64,000 nucleotides of DNA, taken from contig OW818676.1 of assembly GCA_942493235.1 (NCBI GenBank), positions 1,178,001-1,242,000 of the forward strand, written 5' to 3'. A program made the translations under genes and the position numbers. This document shows, in pieces, positions 63,656-64,000 of this stretch (its first letter is position 1; each line of letters begins with the position of its first letter). A model generated the notes under the pieces. The model did not search any database and was not told where the DNA came from. It was given only the letters and a program-made list of their open reading frames with translations. The DNA is from ENR-C587 sp942493235. GTDB lineage: Bacteria; Bacteroidota; Ignavibacteria; Kapaibacteriales; UBA2268.

Positions 63656-63898
63656 ATGTACCAAGCATCTCGGCAATGTACGTGCGGTGATTGGCGATTT
63701 GAAGGTGCCGCCGCTCCGGCTACAAACTTCACCCTCAATGTAAAGGAAATCAATAATTATTTCCCATTTGGTATGAAGATAAACTCCCGCTCATATACTG
63801 ACCCTACCTACTCCCACCGCTACGGCTTTAATGGGATGATGGAAGACTTTGAGCTGAAGGGAGAGGGGAATTCGCTTGATTTTGGTATAATTGACTAA
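63656..63898 (+). repeat. Rhs-core remnant 10
   Basis: An 80-codon frame that includes FTLNVKEINNYFPFGMKINS, SYTDPTYSHRYGFNGMMEDF and ELKGEGNSLDFG before breaking off. The first 20 residues (RQCTCGDWRFEGAAAPATN) are GC-richer and unlike the neighbours. The array continues past the window; 63899-64000 holds no recognised gene. Confidence 0.85.
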
Positions 63899-64000
63899 TC
63901 AAAATTCGATTTTATAAAATATATTATTAGGTCGCTCGTATTTATTTTTACATAATAATATATCGGAATAAACATAATGAAAACTATGCAACTAAATCTT

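Noticed and set aside
1..64000. tRNA or rRNA genes
   Set aside because: No cloverleaf-like GC-rich segment with a TTCGANTC-type arm or rRNA-like conserved block was seen in any intergenic region; a covariance-model scan would be needed to exclude small RNAs.

Overview
The window is AT-rich (roughly one third G+C by eye) chromosomal DNA. It most likely comes from a member of the Bacteroidota/Chlorobiota/Ignavibacteria/Kapabacteria (FCB) lineage. Three things support this: a secreted Rieske protein ending in a type IX secretion sorting domain with the YPNP motif, a MoxR/Bat gene cluster, and several promoters that fit the TTG-N19-TAnnTTTG pattern typical of Bacteroidota. The genus cannot be named from the sequence alone. 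No tRNA, rRNA or CRISPR array was seen.

Positions 1-36.6 kb are mostly a housekeeping backbone. It holds an MltB-like lytic transglycosylase, gcvPB, tsaD, the Tat-Rieske-T9SS protein, a moxR-batB-batC-like aerotolerance cluster, and a signalling block (REC protein, 7TM-GAF-SpoIIE phosphatase, STAS antagonist, RsbW-like kinase) followed by a CcmC/CcsA-like gene. Next come a tetR-tolC-MFP-RND efflux operon, DUF1003, a CDF transporter, rpsD, ftsY, a NUDIX hydrolase, parA-parB and a thioesterase. The gaps at 17.7-18.4, 24.9-25.6 and 29.5-30.9 kb are packed with short palindromic repeats, a roughly 80-bp inverted-repeat element and a roughly 225-bp tandem amplification of both. A decayed oxidoreductase and a HEPN/MNT pair sit at 4.7-5.9 kb.

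Positions 37-42.5 kb look like a defence island in decay: a complete PHP-AAA (TrlF-like) ATPase, fossils of a DUF262 protein, a RhuM protein and an OLD-type ATPase, and an apparently solitary D12-class adenine methyltransferase. A 126-bp direct repeat lies just upstream of both ATPase genes. After it come a 1438-residue double-ASKHA activase-like protein, a glycosyltransferase and two tandem ssb genes.

Positions 49.8-64 kb are the most unusual part. At least ten truncated copies of the Rhs core end (the DNA encoding YSHRYGFNGMPEDNELKG...) all lie on the + strand. Between consecutive copies sit single small modules: HEPN plus a lipoprotein, RelE/antitoxin, an Rhs C-terminal toxin plus putative immunity gene, antitoxin/ParE, MNT/HEPN, a zinc-metalloprotease Rhs toxin plus a putative exported inhibitor, MNT/DUF86, MNT/HEPN and VapB/VapC. 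The result looks like a cassette array in which toxin-antitoxin operons occupy slots normally held by Rhs toxin/immunity pairs, with the Rhs core as the shared repeat. The metalloprotease toxin gene has been split by two IS elements (IS1634-like and IS21-like). Both have recognisable target duplications, and removing them restores the reading frame exactly, inside the HExxH active site for the IS21. Two HEPN-type toxins of the array carry single in-frame stops.
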